Shown: positions 1-9,384, counted from the first letter of the stretch. The stretch is DNA of 55,282 bases from an uncultured Gemmatimonadota bacterium (GCA_902805735.1 CADCTW010000095.1:1-55282); one strand, 5' to 3'. Numbers and translations: made by a program. The notes: generated from the sequence alone by a model not told the origin.

Positions 1-2
1 GG

Positions 3-755
3 GGGTGGGACGAGTTCTACACGCGGGTGCAGCACCCCACGGTCACGGCGGGGCCCAACGACCGCGTGGAGCCCATGAGCCGCATGACGCAGATCATCGC
101 GCAGAACATGGTGCTCTCGCGGCGGATCTCGCCGCACGTGCACTCGTACTTCGAGGTGGATTACACGCGCATCGACCAGGTGCGCGCCAAGGCGAAGCGC
201 GCCTGGGCCGAGGCGGGCGTCAAGATCACCTACACGCACTTCATCGCCAAGGCGGTGGTGCAGGCGCTCCGCGAGCACCCCAAGCTGAACGCCACCATCT
301 CGGGCACCGACGTCATCTACCGCGCCGACGTGCACCTGGGGATCGCGGTGGCCATCGAGAACGGGCTGATCGTGCCCGTGGTGCGCAACGCGGACGACCT
401 GTCGCTGGTGGGGCTGGCCCGCCGTGTCAACGACCTGGCGACGCGCGCGCGCAACCGCCAGCTCAAGCCGGACGAGATCCAGGGCGGCACCTTCACCATC
501 ACCAACCCGGGGATCTTCGGCACCACCATCGGCTTCCCCATCATCAGCCAGCCGCAGGTCGCCATCATGGGCGTGGGCGGCGTGGAGATGCGCCCGGCCG
601 TGGTGACGGACGAGTTCGGCAGCCACGCCATCGTCCCGCGCAAGCGAGGCTACATCTCCCTGGGCTACGACCACCGCCTGGTGAACGGCGCCGACGGGGA
701 CCAGTTCCTGGCGCGCGTCAAGGAGCTGATGGAGAGCGCCACCGAGAACGGCTGA
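3..755 (+). CDS. 2-oxoacid dehydrogenase acyltransferase (E2), C-terminal part
   Basis: The gene enters from the left edge, so its start and any lipoyl and E1/E3-binding domains are outside the window. About 250 residues of the catalytic acyltransferase domain are visible. They include the GTFTITNPGIFGT stretch and, near the end, DHRLVNGADGDQF, which holds the active-site His of the family motif DHRxxDG (here with Asn for Asp). This domain transfers an acyl group from lipoyl-lysine to CoA in pyruvate, 2-oxoglutarate or branched-chain dehydrogenase complexes. Which substrate is used cannot be told from this part. Octanoyltransferase LipB follows directly, which fits because E2 needs lipoylation. 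Confidence 0.9.
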   Translation, partial: GWDEFYTRVQHPTVTAGPNDRVEPMSRMTQIIAQNMVLSRRISPHVHSYFEVDYTRIDQVRAKAKRAWAEAGVKITYTHFIAKAVVQALREHPKLNATISGTDVIYRADVHLGIAVAIENGLIVPVVRNADDLSLVGLARRVNDLATRARNRQLKPDEIQGGTFTITNPGIFGTTIGFPIISQPQVAIMGVGGVEMRPAVVTDEFGSHAIVPRKRGYISLGYDHRLVNGADGDQFLARVKELMESATENG

Positions 756-756
756 T

Positions 757-786
757 CTCACACAGAGACACAGAGGCACAGAGATA
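757..786. repeat. Palindromic repeat family 1, left arm only
   Basis: The left arm (core CACAGAGACACAGAGGCACA) starts 2 bases after the E2 stop codon and ends 6 bases before the lipB start. No right arm follows. Confidence 0.85.
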
Positions 787-791
787 AACAG

Positions 792-1463
792 GTGGAGACG
801 ACCACTCCTACGCGCACGGTCCGGGTCCGCCGGCTGGGCACCACCTCGTACGCAGACGCGCTGGCGCTCCAGTCCGAGCTGGTGTCGCGGCGCCGCGCGC
901 GCGAGGTGGTGGACACGCTTCTCCTCCTGGAGCACCCGCACGTCATCACGCTGGGGAGCGGCTCGCACGACGAGAACGTCCTGGTCTCGCCCGAGGAGCG
1001 GGCGGCGCGCGGGATCGAGCTGTTCGAGACGGGGCGGGGCGGGGACGTGACCTACCACGGCCCCGGCCAGCTCGTCGGCTACCCCATCCTGGACCTGAAG
1101 CCGGACCGCTGCGACCTCCACCGCTACCTGCGCGACCTGGAGGAGATGCTGATCGGGGTGCTCGCCGAGTTCGGGCTGCGGGGCGAGCGCAAGGAAGGGC
1201 TGACCGGCGTGTGGGTGGATGACCGCAAGCTGGCCGCCATCGGCGTGCGCGTCTCCTCCGGCTGGATCACCAGCCACGGCTTCGCCCTCAACGTCAGCAC
1301 CGACCTCTCCTACTTCGGCACCATCGTCCCCTGCGGCATCCGCTCCCACGGCGTCGGTTCCATCTCCAGCGAGCTCGGCCGCCCCGTCGCCATGGCCGAC
1401 GTGGAGGCCGCGGCGGTGCGCAGCTTCGAGCGCGTCTTCGGAGCGGTCGCACGCCCGGACTGA
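792..1463 (+). CDS. lipB: Lipoyl(octanoyl) transferase
   Basis: LipB moves octanoate from acyl carrier protein to the lipoyl domains of E2 and GcvH in the cytoplasm, the first step of lipoate assembly. The 223-residue protein has the family signature GRGGDVTYHGPGQ at about residues 81-93, the catalytic Lys at 146 (DDRKLAAIGVR) and the catalytic Cys at 181 (IVPCGIRSHGV). Length is normal. A GTG start at 792 is chosen because the alignment to the family begins shortly after. No clear Shine-Dalgarno is seen, since the left arm of a repeat occupies the upstream bases. It follows the E2 gene and probably shares its transcript. Confidence 0.95.
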   Translation: METTTPTRTVRVRRLGTTSYADALALQSELVSRRRAREVVDTLLLLEHPHVITLGSGSHDENVLVSPEERAARGIELFETGRGGDVTYHGPGQLVGYPILDLKPDRCDLHRYLRDLEEMLIGVLAEFGLRGERKEGLTGVWVDDRKLAAIGVRVSSGWITSHGFALNVSTDLSYFGTIVPCGIRSHGVGSISSELGRPVAMADVEAAAVRSFERVFGAVARPD

Positions 1464-1587
1464 CGCGGCGCGGAACGAGGTGCGCGGACGCTGGCGTCTA
1501 CGGCGCGTACTTGGGGCCGGTACGCTTGACGGATGCAGGCGAGGCGTTTACCGTGCGATCACACCGGACCTCACCCGCGGAGGACGC

Positions 1588-1833
1588 ATGGCGAACCTGA
1601 CGATTGAAGACGTGCCTGACGAGCTGTGCCGCACGTTCCGCGCGATCGCGCCCGAGCGCCGCCGCCTCGTAGTAAGCCGGCTTGTGGCGTGCCTGGAGAA
1701 TGAAGTGCGGGTGCGCCCCGCCCGCGATGTGGAGCGCACGATCCAGGAGATCCGCGCATTCCGGGAGAGCCTCAACGTTCCGCCGCTCACTGAGGAGTTC
1801 ATCGAGCGTGCGATCAACGAGGGTCGCCCGTGA
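1588..1833 (+). CDS. Antitoxin of a VapBC/FitAB-type pair
   Basis: This 81-residue protein starts at the ATG at 1588 after an AGGA-type ribosome site. Its N-terminus (MANLTIEDVPDELCRTFRA) looks like the ribbon-helix-helix DNA-binding end of FitA/VapB-like antitoxins: a short strand followed by a helix. The C-terminal half has Arg/Glu-rich helices and ends SLNVPPLTEEFIERAINEGR, which would wrap the toxin. The stop codon overlaps the GTG of a PIN-domain toxin frame, the usual antitoxin-toxin layout. That toxin is broken here, so the antitoxin may be an orphan remnant. Family assignment rests on pattern and context only. Confidence 0.65.
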   Translation: MANLTIEDVPDELCRTFRAIAPERRRLVVSRLVACLENEVRVRPARDVERTIQEIRAFRESLNVPPLTEEFIERAINEGRP

Positions 1834-2230
1834 TCGTAAGCGGATACCAACCTAATCGCGTATCTCCTCATCCTGGGTCCCTTCTCCGAAGATGCGGAAC
1901 GGATCCAGAGGCGTGATCCGGACTGGCGGGCTCCCTGGCTCTGGCGGAGTGAGTTCCTGAGCGTCCTCTCCTTGTACATGCGCACGGGTACGATGACGCT
2001 CGGGGAAGCGCAGGGGGCGTGGCGTCGTGCCCGCCGCATGCGGGCTGGGGGGGTTCGCCGTTGACGGTTCGGCGGTTCTGGACCTGGCCGCCACGTCCCG
2101 CTGCAAATCATATGACTGTGAATTCGTTCTCGCTGCGCAGAGCGCCGGTGTGCCACTCGTGACGGCGGACGGCAAGGTGCTGGCGGCCTTCCCATCGGTT
2201 GCCGTGTCCATCCAGACTTTCGCGTCCTGA
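1830..2230 (+). pseudogene. PIN-domain toxin (VapC-like), two frameshifts
   Basis: Translating in three successive frames recovers a PIN ribonuclease. From GTG 1830 (frame 3) only VIVSG is read. After a one-base shift near 1842, frame 1 gives DTNLIAYLLILGPFSEDAE, with the first acidic residue, and runs to a stop at 2062-2064. Frame 2 then gives CKSYDCEFVLAAQSAG and VPLVTADGKVLAAFP, the conserved YDCEF and T-D motifs, ending at the TGA at 2228-2230. The second shift lies near a run of seven G at about 2047-2053. Together the pieces cover a normal PIN toxin of about 130 residues. It is either a decayed toxin or contains base-calling errors. Confidence 0.75.
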
Positions 2231-2236
2231 CCAGCG

Positions 2237-2304
2237 ATCTTACACAGAGACACAGAGGCACAGAGATAAGTTCATCTCTGTGCCTCTGTGTCTCTGTGTA
2301 AGAT
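2237..2304. repeat. Palindromic repeat family 1, perfect copy
   Basis: Two perfectly complementary 31-base arms (2237-2267 and 2274-2304) flank a 6-base loop. The copy lies between the convergent ends of the broken toxin (+) and the RNase H gene (-). Compared with the other copies it has TTACACAG/CTGTGTAA in place of TCACACAG/CTGTGTGA, a change on both arms that keeps the pairing. Confidence 0.9.
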
Positions 2305-2913
2305 TCAACCTCTCGGCAGCGCCCTGGCCGGCTTGAAGCCCGCCTCGTCGGGCGGGATGGCGAAGAAGTCCAGGAACTTGTCGCGCTCCTGCTGCGTGGC
2401 GATCCAGGCATCGAAGCCGGACTCGACCAGTCCGCCGCTGTTGAGCTGCTTGGTGGCGGCGCGGATCGCCAGGTCGTTGGCGTACTCGTTCTGCGGGTGG
2501 CCGGCGTGGCCCTTCACCCAGCGCCACATGATGCGGTGGCGCGACGCGGTGCGCAGCAGCTCCTTCCACAGCTCCAGGTTCTCGATCTCGCCCGTCTTGC
2601 GCGTCCAGCCGCGGGCGGCCCACCCGTGCACCCACTGCGTCATCGCGTCCACCAGGTAGCGGCTGTCGGTGGTGAAGACGACGCGGGAGGGGGCCTTGAG
2701 CGCTGCCAGGGGGAGGATGGCGCTGCGGATGGCCATGCGGTTGTTGGTGGTGTCCGGCTCGGAGACCCAGAAGTCGCGCCGCACCCAGCCGCGCTTTTCG
2801 TGGAAGAACTCCACCAGCCCGGCGGCGCCGCCGGGGCGCGCCTTGTTCTTGAACTGGTTGCCGAGGCACGATTCGTCGGCGTAGATGTGGATCAGCGGGT
2901 CGGTGGTCGGCAA
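2305..2913 (-). CDS. rnhA: Ribonuclease HI-like protein, catalytic Glu missing
   Basis: The RNase H fold is clear in this 202-residue protein: IYADESCLGN (first Asp, D13), TTNNRM (55-60), VFTTDSRYLVDA (D83), WVKGHAGHPQNEYANDLA (H136 and D147). RNase HI cuts the RNA strand of RNA/DNA hybrids using four acids, D10-E48-D70-D134 in E. coli. The second acid normally sits in NNRMEL; here the sequence is NNRMAIRSAI, so Ala61 replaces Glu. There is an unusual Glu (E14) next to the first Asp where Gly is usual. A C-terminal tail of about 45 residues follows. Start is TTG at 2913, the only reasonable choice. Activity is uncertain. It is one of only two - strand genes. Confidence 0.8.
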   Translation of the reverse strand: MPTTDPLIHIYADESCLGNQFKNKARPGGAAGLVEFFHEKRGWVRRDFWVSEPDTTNNRMAIRSAILPLAALKAPSRVVFTTDSRYLVDAMTQWVHGWAARGWTRKTGEIENLELWKELLRTASRHRIMWRWVKGHAGHPQNEYANDLAIRAATKQLNSGGLVESGFDAWIATQQERDKFLDFFAIPPDEAGFKPARALPRG

Positions 2914-2984
2914 GTGCGTCTGTGCGTGAGTGGGTCGGGTGGCGGGCGAAATCTACCGGCGCGGCGGCGGGGCGCCAACCGTTC

Positions 2985-3012
2985 TTGACAGCGCGGGGGC
3001 GGCACGTAGATT
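2985..3012 (+). promoter_or_regulatory. Sigma-70-type promoter for carA
   Basis: TTGACA (2985-2990), a 16-base spacer and TAGATT (3007-3012). It lies about 60 bases upstream of the carA start and diverges from the RNase H gene. Confidence 0.7.
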
Positions 3013-3073
3013 CCCGCGCATCGCATCTACCTGCCCGCGTTGCACTTGACCGACCTTTCCCGCGGAGACCCCC

Positions 3074-4188
<1,115 letters not shown>

Positions 4189-4192
<4 letters not shown>

Positions 4193-4217
4193 CGGCGCGC
4201 GGGCGGCGGATTATCCT
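4189..4217 (+). promoter_or_regulatory. Promoter for the HU-like gene
   Basis: TTGACG (4189-4194) overlaps the carA stop, followed by a 17-base spacer and TATCCT (4212-4217). The start codon is at 4512, so transcripts would carry a leader of nearly 290 bases. That leader (4218-4511) holds no gene I can support; it is GC-rich with short inverted segments. Confidence 0.6.
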
Positions 4218-4511
4218 TCGGTCATGTAAGTAGCCGTCCCACACCCCCTTAGGCCGTCTTCGCCCCGCAACGCGCCTGCCCCGCCCGTCCGGACGCAACG
4301 CTTCCAACGTTTGCCCAACCCGGTTTTGCCTGCCCCGCGAGGGGTGAAGCGGGGTGCATCCTTTCCGGCCGTTGTGTGCACGAAGCCGATTTTCGGGAGA
4401 CCCCTCCGCCCCGGCGGGGGTGGCCGGACCCTGCTTTTCCCCGAGTTGCGCCGCGGCGCGCATCGACCCCGGGGCACCGCCCCCGCATCAACCCCCCCAG
4501 GAGGACGTGTC

Positions 4512-4808
4512 ATGACCAAGGCGGATCTGGTACAGAAGGTCGCCGACTCGATCGGCCCCGGCGTCACCAAGCGAGACTGCGCGGTGGTGGTGGATTCGTT
4601 CCTGAACTCCATCAAGGACGCCATGGCGGATCACCAGAACATCGAGATCCGGGGCTTCGGCACCTTCAAGGTCCGCGAGCGGAAGAGCCGGCTGGCGCGC
4701 AACCCGCGCACGGGTGACCCGGTGGAGGTGCCCCCGCGCGCCGTGCCGGTGTTCAAGCCGTCGAAGGAGCTGCGCGCGCTGGTGGAGGAGAAGCCGCTCG
4801 AGGTGTGA
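4512..4808 (+). CDS. HU/IHF family DNA-binding protein
   Basis: A 98-residue histone-like protein that bends and compacts DNA as a dimer. It starts MTKADLVQKVADSIG (dimerisation helices), continues with the conserved IEIRGFGTFKVRERKSRLARN (about 50-70) and the DNA-contacting arm NPRTGDPVEVPPRAVPVFKPS. It covers the whole family length with a short C-terminal tail. The ATG at 4512 follows the ribosome site AGGAGG at 4499-4504. The gene has its own promoter with a long leader and a strong terminator about 125 bases downstream. HU versus IHF subunit cannot be decided from sequence alone. Confidence 0.95.
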   Translation: MTKADLVQKVADSIGPGVTKRDCAVVVDSFLNSIKDAMADHQNIEIRGFGTFKVRERKSRLARNPRTGDPVEVPPRAVPVFKPSKELRALVEEKPLEV

Positions 4809-4816
4809 TGCGGGGG

Positions 4817-4920
4817 AAGTGCCCAGTGCCCAGTGCCTGGTGCCCAGTAACTGCAGTTCCACTAGGCACTAGGCACTAGGCACTAGGCACTGGGCACCAG
4901 GCACTGGGCACCAGGCACTT
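4817..4920. repeat. Heptamer hairpin repeat (GTGCCCA/TAGGCAC), copy 1
   Basis: The left side is four 7-base units of GTGCCCA type. The right side is about seven units of the complementary kind (AGGCACT, GGGCACC), and AAGTGCC...GGCACTT close the structure. It lies between the HU stop and its terminator, so it would be transcribed as a long hairpin. A second copy is at 34841-34930. Confidence 0.85.
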
Positions 4921-4931
4921 CCTTGCCTCGC

Positions 4932-4966
4932 CGCCCGCCCCGTGACCCGGGGCGGGCGTTTTTTTT
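4932..4966 (+). terminator. Rho-independent terminator
   Basis: A GC stem CGCCCGCCCCG / CGGGGCGGGCG with a short loop, followed by eight T (4959-4966). It ends the HU transcript. Confidence 0.9.
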
Positions 4967-5003
4967 GCGTCCGGCGAAGGCATCCTCCACAGGAGCTTTT
5001 CAG

Positions 5004-5183
5004 ATGCCGCAATCGTTAGATCCGCGCGACGAGCGCGCAACGGGCCGGGCACGCGTGCTCGGTCCCTACGAGACCGCTTACGACGTGCGCCGCGGGTACG
5101 GCGAGCCCGTGGAGCCGCGGGAGCGCGCGGTGCGGCACCACGAGGCGGAGACGTGGCGCGGGCGGGCGCGCGACGAGCGGTAG
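5004..5183 (+). CDS. Small hypothetical protein
   Basis: A 59-residue, highly charged protein (about 15 Arg and 10 Glu; no Cys, no hydrophobic segment), so it is cytoplasmic and possibly partly unfolded. It begins MPQSLDPRDERATGRARVLG behind an AGGAG ribosome site at 4991-4995, 8 bases ahead of the ATG, which supports that it is translated. It sits right behind the HU terminator and in front of another small hypothetical on the same strand. I do not recognise a family. Confidence 0.5.
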   Translation: MPQSLDPRDERATGRARVLGPYETAYDVRRGYGEPVEPRERAVRHHEAETWRGRARDER

Positions 5184-5235
5184 GGGTGGCACACCTTCTG
5201 CCCGGTCCGCCCGGCGAACCCGGACCGGAGACCGT

Positions 5236-5541
5236 ATGCTGATTCAGGAAGTGCTGACCGAGCTTTCCCCTGCCGAGGTGATCGACCGGGCGCGTGAGTT
5301 CTTCAACATGCGCTTCTCGCCGTACGGCGGCTTCACCGAAGACGTGGGCCCCTCCCACATCACCTTCCGCACCGAGGCCGGCGACGTGGCGGTCGGCGTG
5401 GGAACGCAGGAGGGCCGCACGCTGGTGCGCGCCTCGACGTCGCGGCTGCACCATGAGGTCTCCCAGTTCCTGATCACCATCGCGCCCCCCGAAGAGGTGC
5501 GGCAGAACGTGCCGGGACCCGGCGCGTCCGGCGCGGGGTGA
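5236..5541 (+). CDS. Hypothetical protein
   Basis: A 101-residue protein starting MLIQEVLTELSPAEVIDRAR, with a predicted helix followed by strands (ITFRTEAGDVAVGVGTQEG, TLVRASTSRLHHEVSQFL) and a Gly/Pro-rich tail. It has no signal peptide, membrane segment or Cys. The fold resembles small helix-plus-sheet proteins such as polyketide cyclase/START-like or SRPBCC fragments, but I cannot assign it. Codon usage is like its neighbours, with G or C in most third positions, which supports that it is real. Repeats follow it. Confidence 0.65.
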   Translation: MLIQEVLTELSPAEVIDRAREFFNMRFSPYGGFTEDVGPSHITFRTEAGDVAVGVGTQEGRTLVRASTSRLHHEVSQFLITIAPPEEVRQNVPGPGASGAG

Positions 5542-5553
5542 ACTGACGCGGCG

Positions 5554-5613
5554 GCCCTCACCCGGCGGCCTGAGAGCCGCCACCCTCTCCCAGCAACTGC
5601 CCTGGGAGAGGGG
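5554..5613. repeat. GC hairpin repeat (family 3), copy 1
   Basis: CCCTCACCC, then two short stems (GGCGGC..GCCGCC and CTCTCCC..GGGAGAG). Related copies are at 44191-44250, 44335-44396 and 46979-47039. Confidence 0.75.
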
Positions 5614-5657
5614 ACGAATTCGCGCGCGACGAGCAGGTAGACGAAGGCGTGGAAGGA

Positions 5658-5706
5658 GGCCCTCACCCCCCCGACCCCCCTCTCCCGATAACGGGAGAGG
5701 GGGGCG
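5658..5706. repeat. GC hairpin repeat (family 3b), forward copy
   Basis: CCCTCACCCCCCCGACCCCC followed by the stem CTCTCCCGATAACGGGAGAG. It is the inverse of the copy at 5790-5840. Confidence 0.75.
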
Positions 5707-5789
5707 ATTTCCACAGGATGGAGCGACGAACGGCGTTCTGCCCAGCCGCGGCCCCTTCGACCGCCGGGCCCGGCTGGATGGCTGGAGTG

Positions 5790-5840
5790 CGCCCCCCTCT
5801 CCCATTATTGGGAGAGCGGGGGTCGGGGGGGTGAGGGCCC
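5790..5840. repeat. GC hairpin repeat (family 3b), inverted copy
   Basis: The stem CTCTCCCATTATTGGGAGAG followed by GGGGTCGGGGGGGTGAGGG, the reverse complement of the 5658 copy. The gap 5542-5952 holds these repeats and a weak promoter, with no gene I can support. Confidence 0.75.
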
Positions 5841-5897
5841 TTTCGGCACGAGCCGCCGTCCTCCCCGTTCCCCGTTCCCGGCCCGAACCGCTTCCGC

Positions 5898-5927
5898 TTG
5901 GCGGGGTACCCCGTGCGTGGTTATCGT
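5898..5927 (+). promoter_or_regulatory. Possible promoter for moaDEA
   Basis: TTGGCG (5898-5903), an 18-base spacer and TATCGT (5922-5927), 26 bases ahead of moaD. Confidence 0.4.
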
Positions 5928-5952
5928 TCAGCCTCACCCGCGCGGAGCCCGC

Positions 5953-6198
5953 ATGATCGTTCGCACCCTGTTCTTCGCCACCTATCGCGACCTGGCCGGC
6001 ACGGACGAGCTCGCCGTGGAGCTGCCGGCCGGCGCGCGCGTCGTGGACCTGGTGCGGCAGCTCCGGAGCGGGGGGACGCCGCTCGCCCGGCTTCCCGAAG
6101 CTCCCGTGGTCGCCGTGAACATGGACTACGCACCCGCCGGCGCCGAGCTGCGCGACGGGGACGAAGTCGCGTTCATTCCGCCCGTGGCGGGGGGCTGA
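5953..6198 (+). CDS. moaD: Molybdopterin synthase small subunit (sulfur carrier)
   Basis: An 81-residue ubiquitin-like protein. Its C-terminal Gly-Gly (FIPPVAGG), which MoeB activates to a thiocarboxylate to supply the dithiolene sulfurs of molybdopterin, is intact. The body shows the beta-grasp pattern: FFATYRDLAGTDELAVELPA, then VVAVNMDYAP and LRDGDEVAFIPP. The ATG at 5953 follows a GGAG site. moaE starts one base after the stop codon, and moaA overlaps moaE, so the three are one coupled operon. Length is normal for MoaD. Confidence 0.95.
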   Translation: MIVRTLFFATYRDLAGTDELAVELPAGARVVDLVRQLRSGGTPLARLPEAPVVAVNMDYAPAGAELRDGDEVAFIPPVAGG

Positions 6199-6199
6199 G

Positions 6200-6643
6200 G
6201 TGGGGGCCAGCTACGCCGCCGTGGTCGCGGAGCCCATCGACGCCGCGCGCGTCCTGGGCGACACGCTGTCGCCCGCGGACGGGGCGGCGCTGCTGTTCTG
6301 GGGCGTGGTGCGCCAGCAGAACGAGGGGCGCGCCGTCACCCAGCTCGAGTACCACGCCTACGAGGCCATGGCGGAGCGCGAGATGCTGCGCATCGCGGAC
6401 GAGGCGCGCGAGCGCTGGCGGACGGGCGACATCCGCGTGGTACACCGCGTAGGGCTGCTGCAGGTGGGGGAGGCCAGCATCGCCATCGCCGTGGCGGCGC
6501 CGCACCGGGGCGAGGCGTACGAGGCCAGCCGCTACGTGATCGAGCAGGTCAAGCAGCGCGTCCCCGTGTGGAAGCGCGAGGGGTACGTGGAGGGGGACCG
6601 GGAGTGGGTGCCGGGGTTCACCCCCGCGGCGGAGCCGCGATGA
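6200..6643 (+). CDS. moaE: Molybdopterin synthase catalytic subunit
   Basis: MoaE holds cyclic pyranopterin monophosphate while two MoaD thiocarboxylates insert sulfur. The 147 residues include FWGVVRQQNEGRAVTQLEYHAYEAMAE split over about 33-59, VGEASIAIAVAAPHRGEA (residues 89-106, with His102) and the C-terminal KQRVPVWKREGY carrying the catalytic lysines. Start GTG at 6200 lies one base after the moaD stop. The end overlaps the moaA start in an ATGA. Complete and typical. Confidence 0.95.
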   Translation: MGASYAAVVAEPIDAARVLGDTLSPADGAALLFWGVVRQQNEGRAVTQLEYHAYEAMAEREMLRIADEARERWRTGDIRVVHRVGLLQVGEASIAIAVAAPHRGEAYEASRYVIEQVKQRVPVWKREGYVEGDREWVPGFTPAAEPR

Positions 6644-7686
6644 CGCGCCTGGTGCAGCTCGGCGTCCCGGTGGTGGCCGAGAACGCGGTGCCGGAGGACG
6701 GGCCGATGACGGACGGCTTCGGCCGGCGCATCGAGTACCTGCGCATCTCCGTCACCGACAAGTGCAACCTGCGCTGCGTGTACTGCATGCCGGAGGAGGG
6801 CCTCCCCTGGCTGCGCCGCGAGCAGCTCCTGTCGTACGAGGAGATCGGCGAGGTGGTGCGGGTGATGGCGGGCCTGGGGCTGCGGCGCGTGCGCATCACG
6901 GGCGGCGAGCCGCTGGTGCGCCGCGACCTCCCCACGCTCGTCCGCATCCTCCGCGACGTCCCGGGGATCGACGACATCGCCCTTTCCACCAACGCCGTGC
7001 TGCTGGGGGAGCAGGCCGGCGAGCTGCGCGCCGCCGGGCTGGACCGCGTCAACGTCTCGCTGGACTCGCTGATCCCGGAGCGCATCGACGCGATCTCGCG
7101 GCGCGCGGGGTCGGCGGCGGCGATCATGGGGGGGATCGCGGCGGCGGAGCGCGCGGGGTTCTTCCCCCTCAAGGTGAACTGCGTGGTCATGCGCGGGCGC
7201 AACGACGACGAGGTGGAGGCGTTCGCCGCGGTCACCCGCGAGCGCCCCTGGCACGTCCGCTTCATCGAGGTCATGCCCACCGGCGACAACCTGGGCGTCT
7301 CCCACGACGAGTACGTCTCGTCGGACGAGATCCTGGGCCGCGTCGCGCGCATCGGCGACCTCCGGCCGGTGGCGGGGCCGCACGGCAATGGCCCGGCGAA
7401 GTACTACGCTTTCGACGGCGCGGCGGGCACGGTGGGCGTCATCAGCCCCATGAGCCACAACTACTGCGGCACCTGCAACCGCATGCGCCTCACCGCCGAC
7501 GGCCAGCTCCGCCCCTGCCTCTTCGGCGACCTGCACACCGATCTGCGCAGCCCCCTGCGCACCGGCGCCCCGCTGGAGCCCCTGATCCGCCAGACCCTCC
7601 GCATCAAGCCCGAGCGCCACTGGCTGGTGCAGGGCAGCGACGTGGGGAGCGGCGGCCTGCGGGCGCTCAGCCAGGTCGGCGGATGA
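6640..7686 (+). CDS. moaA: GTP 3',8-cyclase (radical SAM)
   Basis: MoaA converts GTP to 3',8-cyclo-GTP, the first step of molybdenum cofactor synthesis. The 348 residues contain the radical SAM cluster site CNLRCVYC near residue 43, the C-terminal second cluster site in NYCGTCNRMRLTADGQLRPC, the TGGEPLVR motif, and the required C-terminal Gly-Gly (ALSQVGG). The ATG at 6640 overlaps the moaE stop (ATGA); the protein begins with about 25 extra residues before the conserved DGFGRRIEYLRISVTDKC. moaC is not nearby. A family 1 repeat begins 8 bases after the stop. Confidence 0.97.
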   Translation: MTRLVQLGVPVVAENAVPEDGPMTDGFGRRIEYLRISVTDKCNLRCVYCMPEEGLPWLRREQLLSYEEIGEVVRVMAGLGLRRVRITGGEPLVRRDLPTLVRILRDVPGIDDIALSTNAVLLGEQAGELRAAGLDRVNVSLDSLIPERIDAISRRAGSAAAIMGGIAAAERAGFFPLKVNCVVMRGRNDDEVEAFAAVTRERPWHVRFIEVMPTGDNLGVSHDEYVSSDEILGRVARIGDLRPVAGPHGNGPAKYYAFDGAAGTVGVISPMSHNYCGTCNRMRLTADGQLRPCLFGDLHTDLRSPLRTGAPLEPLIRQTLRIKPERHWLVQGSDVGSGGLRALSQVGG

Positions 7687-7694
7687 AAAGCAAT

Positions 7695-7758
7695 CTCACA
7701 CAGAGGCACAGAGGCACGGAGATGAAGTCACCTCTGTGCCTCTGTGTCTCTGTGTGAG
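7695..7758. repeat. Palindromic repeat family 1
   Basis: Full copy with both arms and a small loop (GAAGTCA). A G in the left arm at about 7706 faces T in the right arm, which would still pair as G-U in RNA. It ends 11 bases before the trmL start and takes the place of a ribosome-binding site there. Confidence 0.9.
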
Positions 7759-7769
7759 TCAAAAAACCT

Positions 7770-8225
7770 ATGATCGACGTAGCGCTCTACGAGCCCGAGA
7801 TCCCCGGGAACGCGGGTGCCATCGCGCGCACCTGCGGGGCCACGGGGGCGCCGCTGCACCTGATCGGGAAGCGGGGATTCTCGTTCACGCATCCCAAGGC
7901 GAAGCGCGCGCTGATGGACTACTGGCAGCACGTGGAGTACCACGTGCACGTGGCGTGGGCGGACTTCGCGGAGCGGGTGGAGGGGCGCAGGATCTGGATG
8001 TTCACCACGAAGGCGGAGCGGGGGCTGTGGGACGCGGAGTTCGCGCCCGGCGACGTGCTCCTCTTCGGGCCGGAGTCGCGCGGGCTGCCGGACGAGGTGC
8101 TCGCCACCGCGCCCGGGCACCACGTGCGCATCCCCATGCGCCCTGAGACGCGCAGCCTCAACCTCTCCACCGCGGCGGGCGTGGGGCTGTACGAGGCGCT
8201 CCGGCAGGTACGGCACCTGGGTTGA
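7770..8225 (+). CDS. trmL: tRNA 2'-O-methyltransferase, TrmL type (SPOUT)
   Basis: TrmL methylates the ribose of the wobble nucleotide (C34/U34) of tRNA-Leu. The compact 151-residue protein has the knotted SPOUT motifs: YEPEIPGNAGAIARTC (N-terminal, motif 1), LLFGPESRGLPDEV (motif 2) and IPMRPETRSLNLSTAAGVGL (motif 3, the AdoMet-binding knot). Length matches single-domain TrmL rather than the longer SpoU/RlmB. The ATG at 7770 has only AAAAAACCT upstream and no Shine-Dalgarno. It is separated from moaA by a hairpin repeat. Confidence 0.93.
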   Translation: MIDVALYEPEIPGNAGAIARTCGATGAPLHLIGKRGFSFTHPKAKRALMDYWQHVEYHVHVAWADFAERVEGRRIWMFTTKAERGLWDAEFAPGDVLLFGPESRGLPDEVLATAPGHHVRIPMRPETRSLNLSTAAGVGLYEALRQVRHLG

Positions 8226-8273
8226 ACAAACGTTGTGCAGAGGTGTATCCACACGAGCCCGGCCGGTCGCTGA

Positions 8274-9314
<1,041 letters not shown>

Positions 9315-9323
9315 CGCACCCCC

Positions 9324-9360
9324 GCGAGCGCCGCGCCCTCCCGCGGGGCGCGGCGCTCGC
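9324..9360 (+). terminator. Strong hairpin between mdh and sdhC
   Basis: Perfect 15-base stem GCGAGCGCCGCGCCC / GGGCGCGGCGCTCGC with a 7-base loop and no T run. It may be a terminator, an attenuator or an mRNA-stabilising 3' hairpin of mdh. Confidence 0.5.
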
Positions 9361-9384
9361 CGGTGCAACACCGAGATACACAAC

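Noticed and set aside
757..786. Insertion sequence end
   Set aside because: No transposase is linked to any of the copies, and the same arm is found as a short palindrome at many sites.
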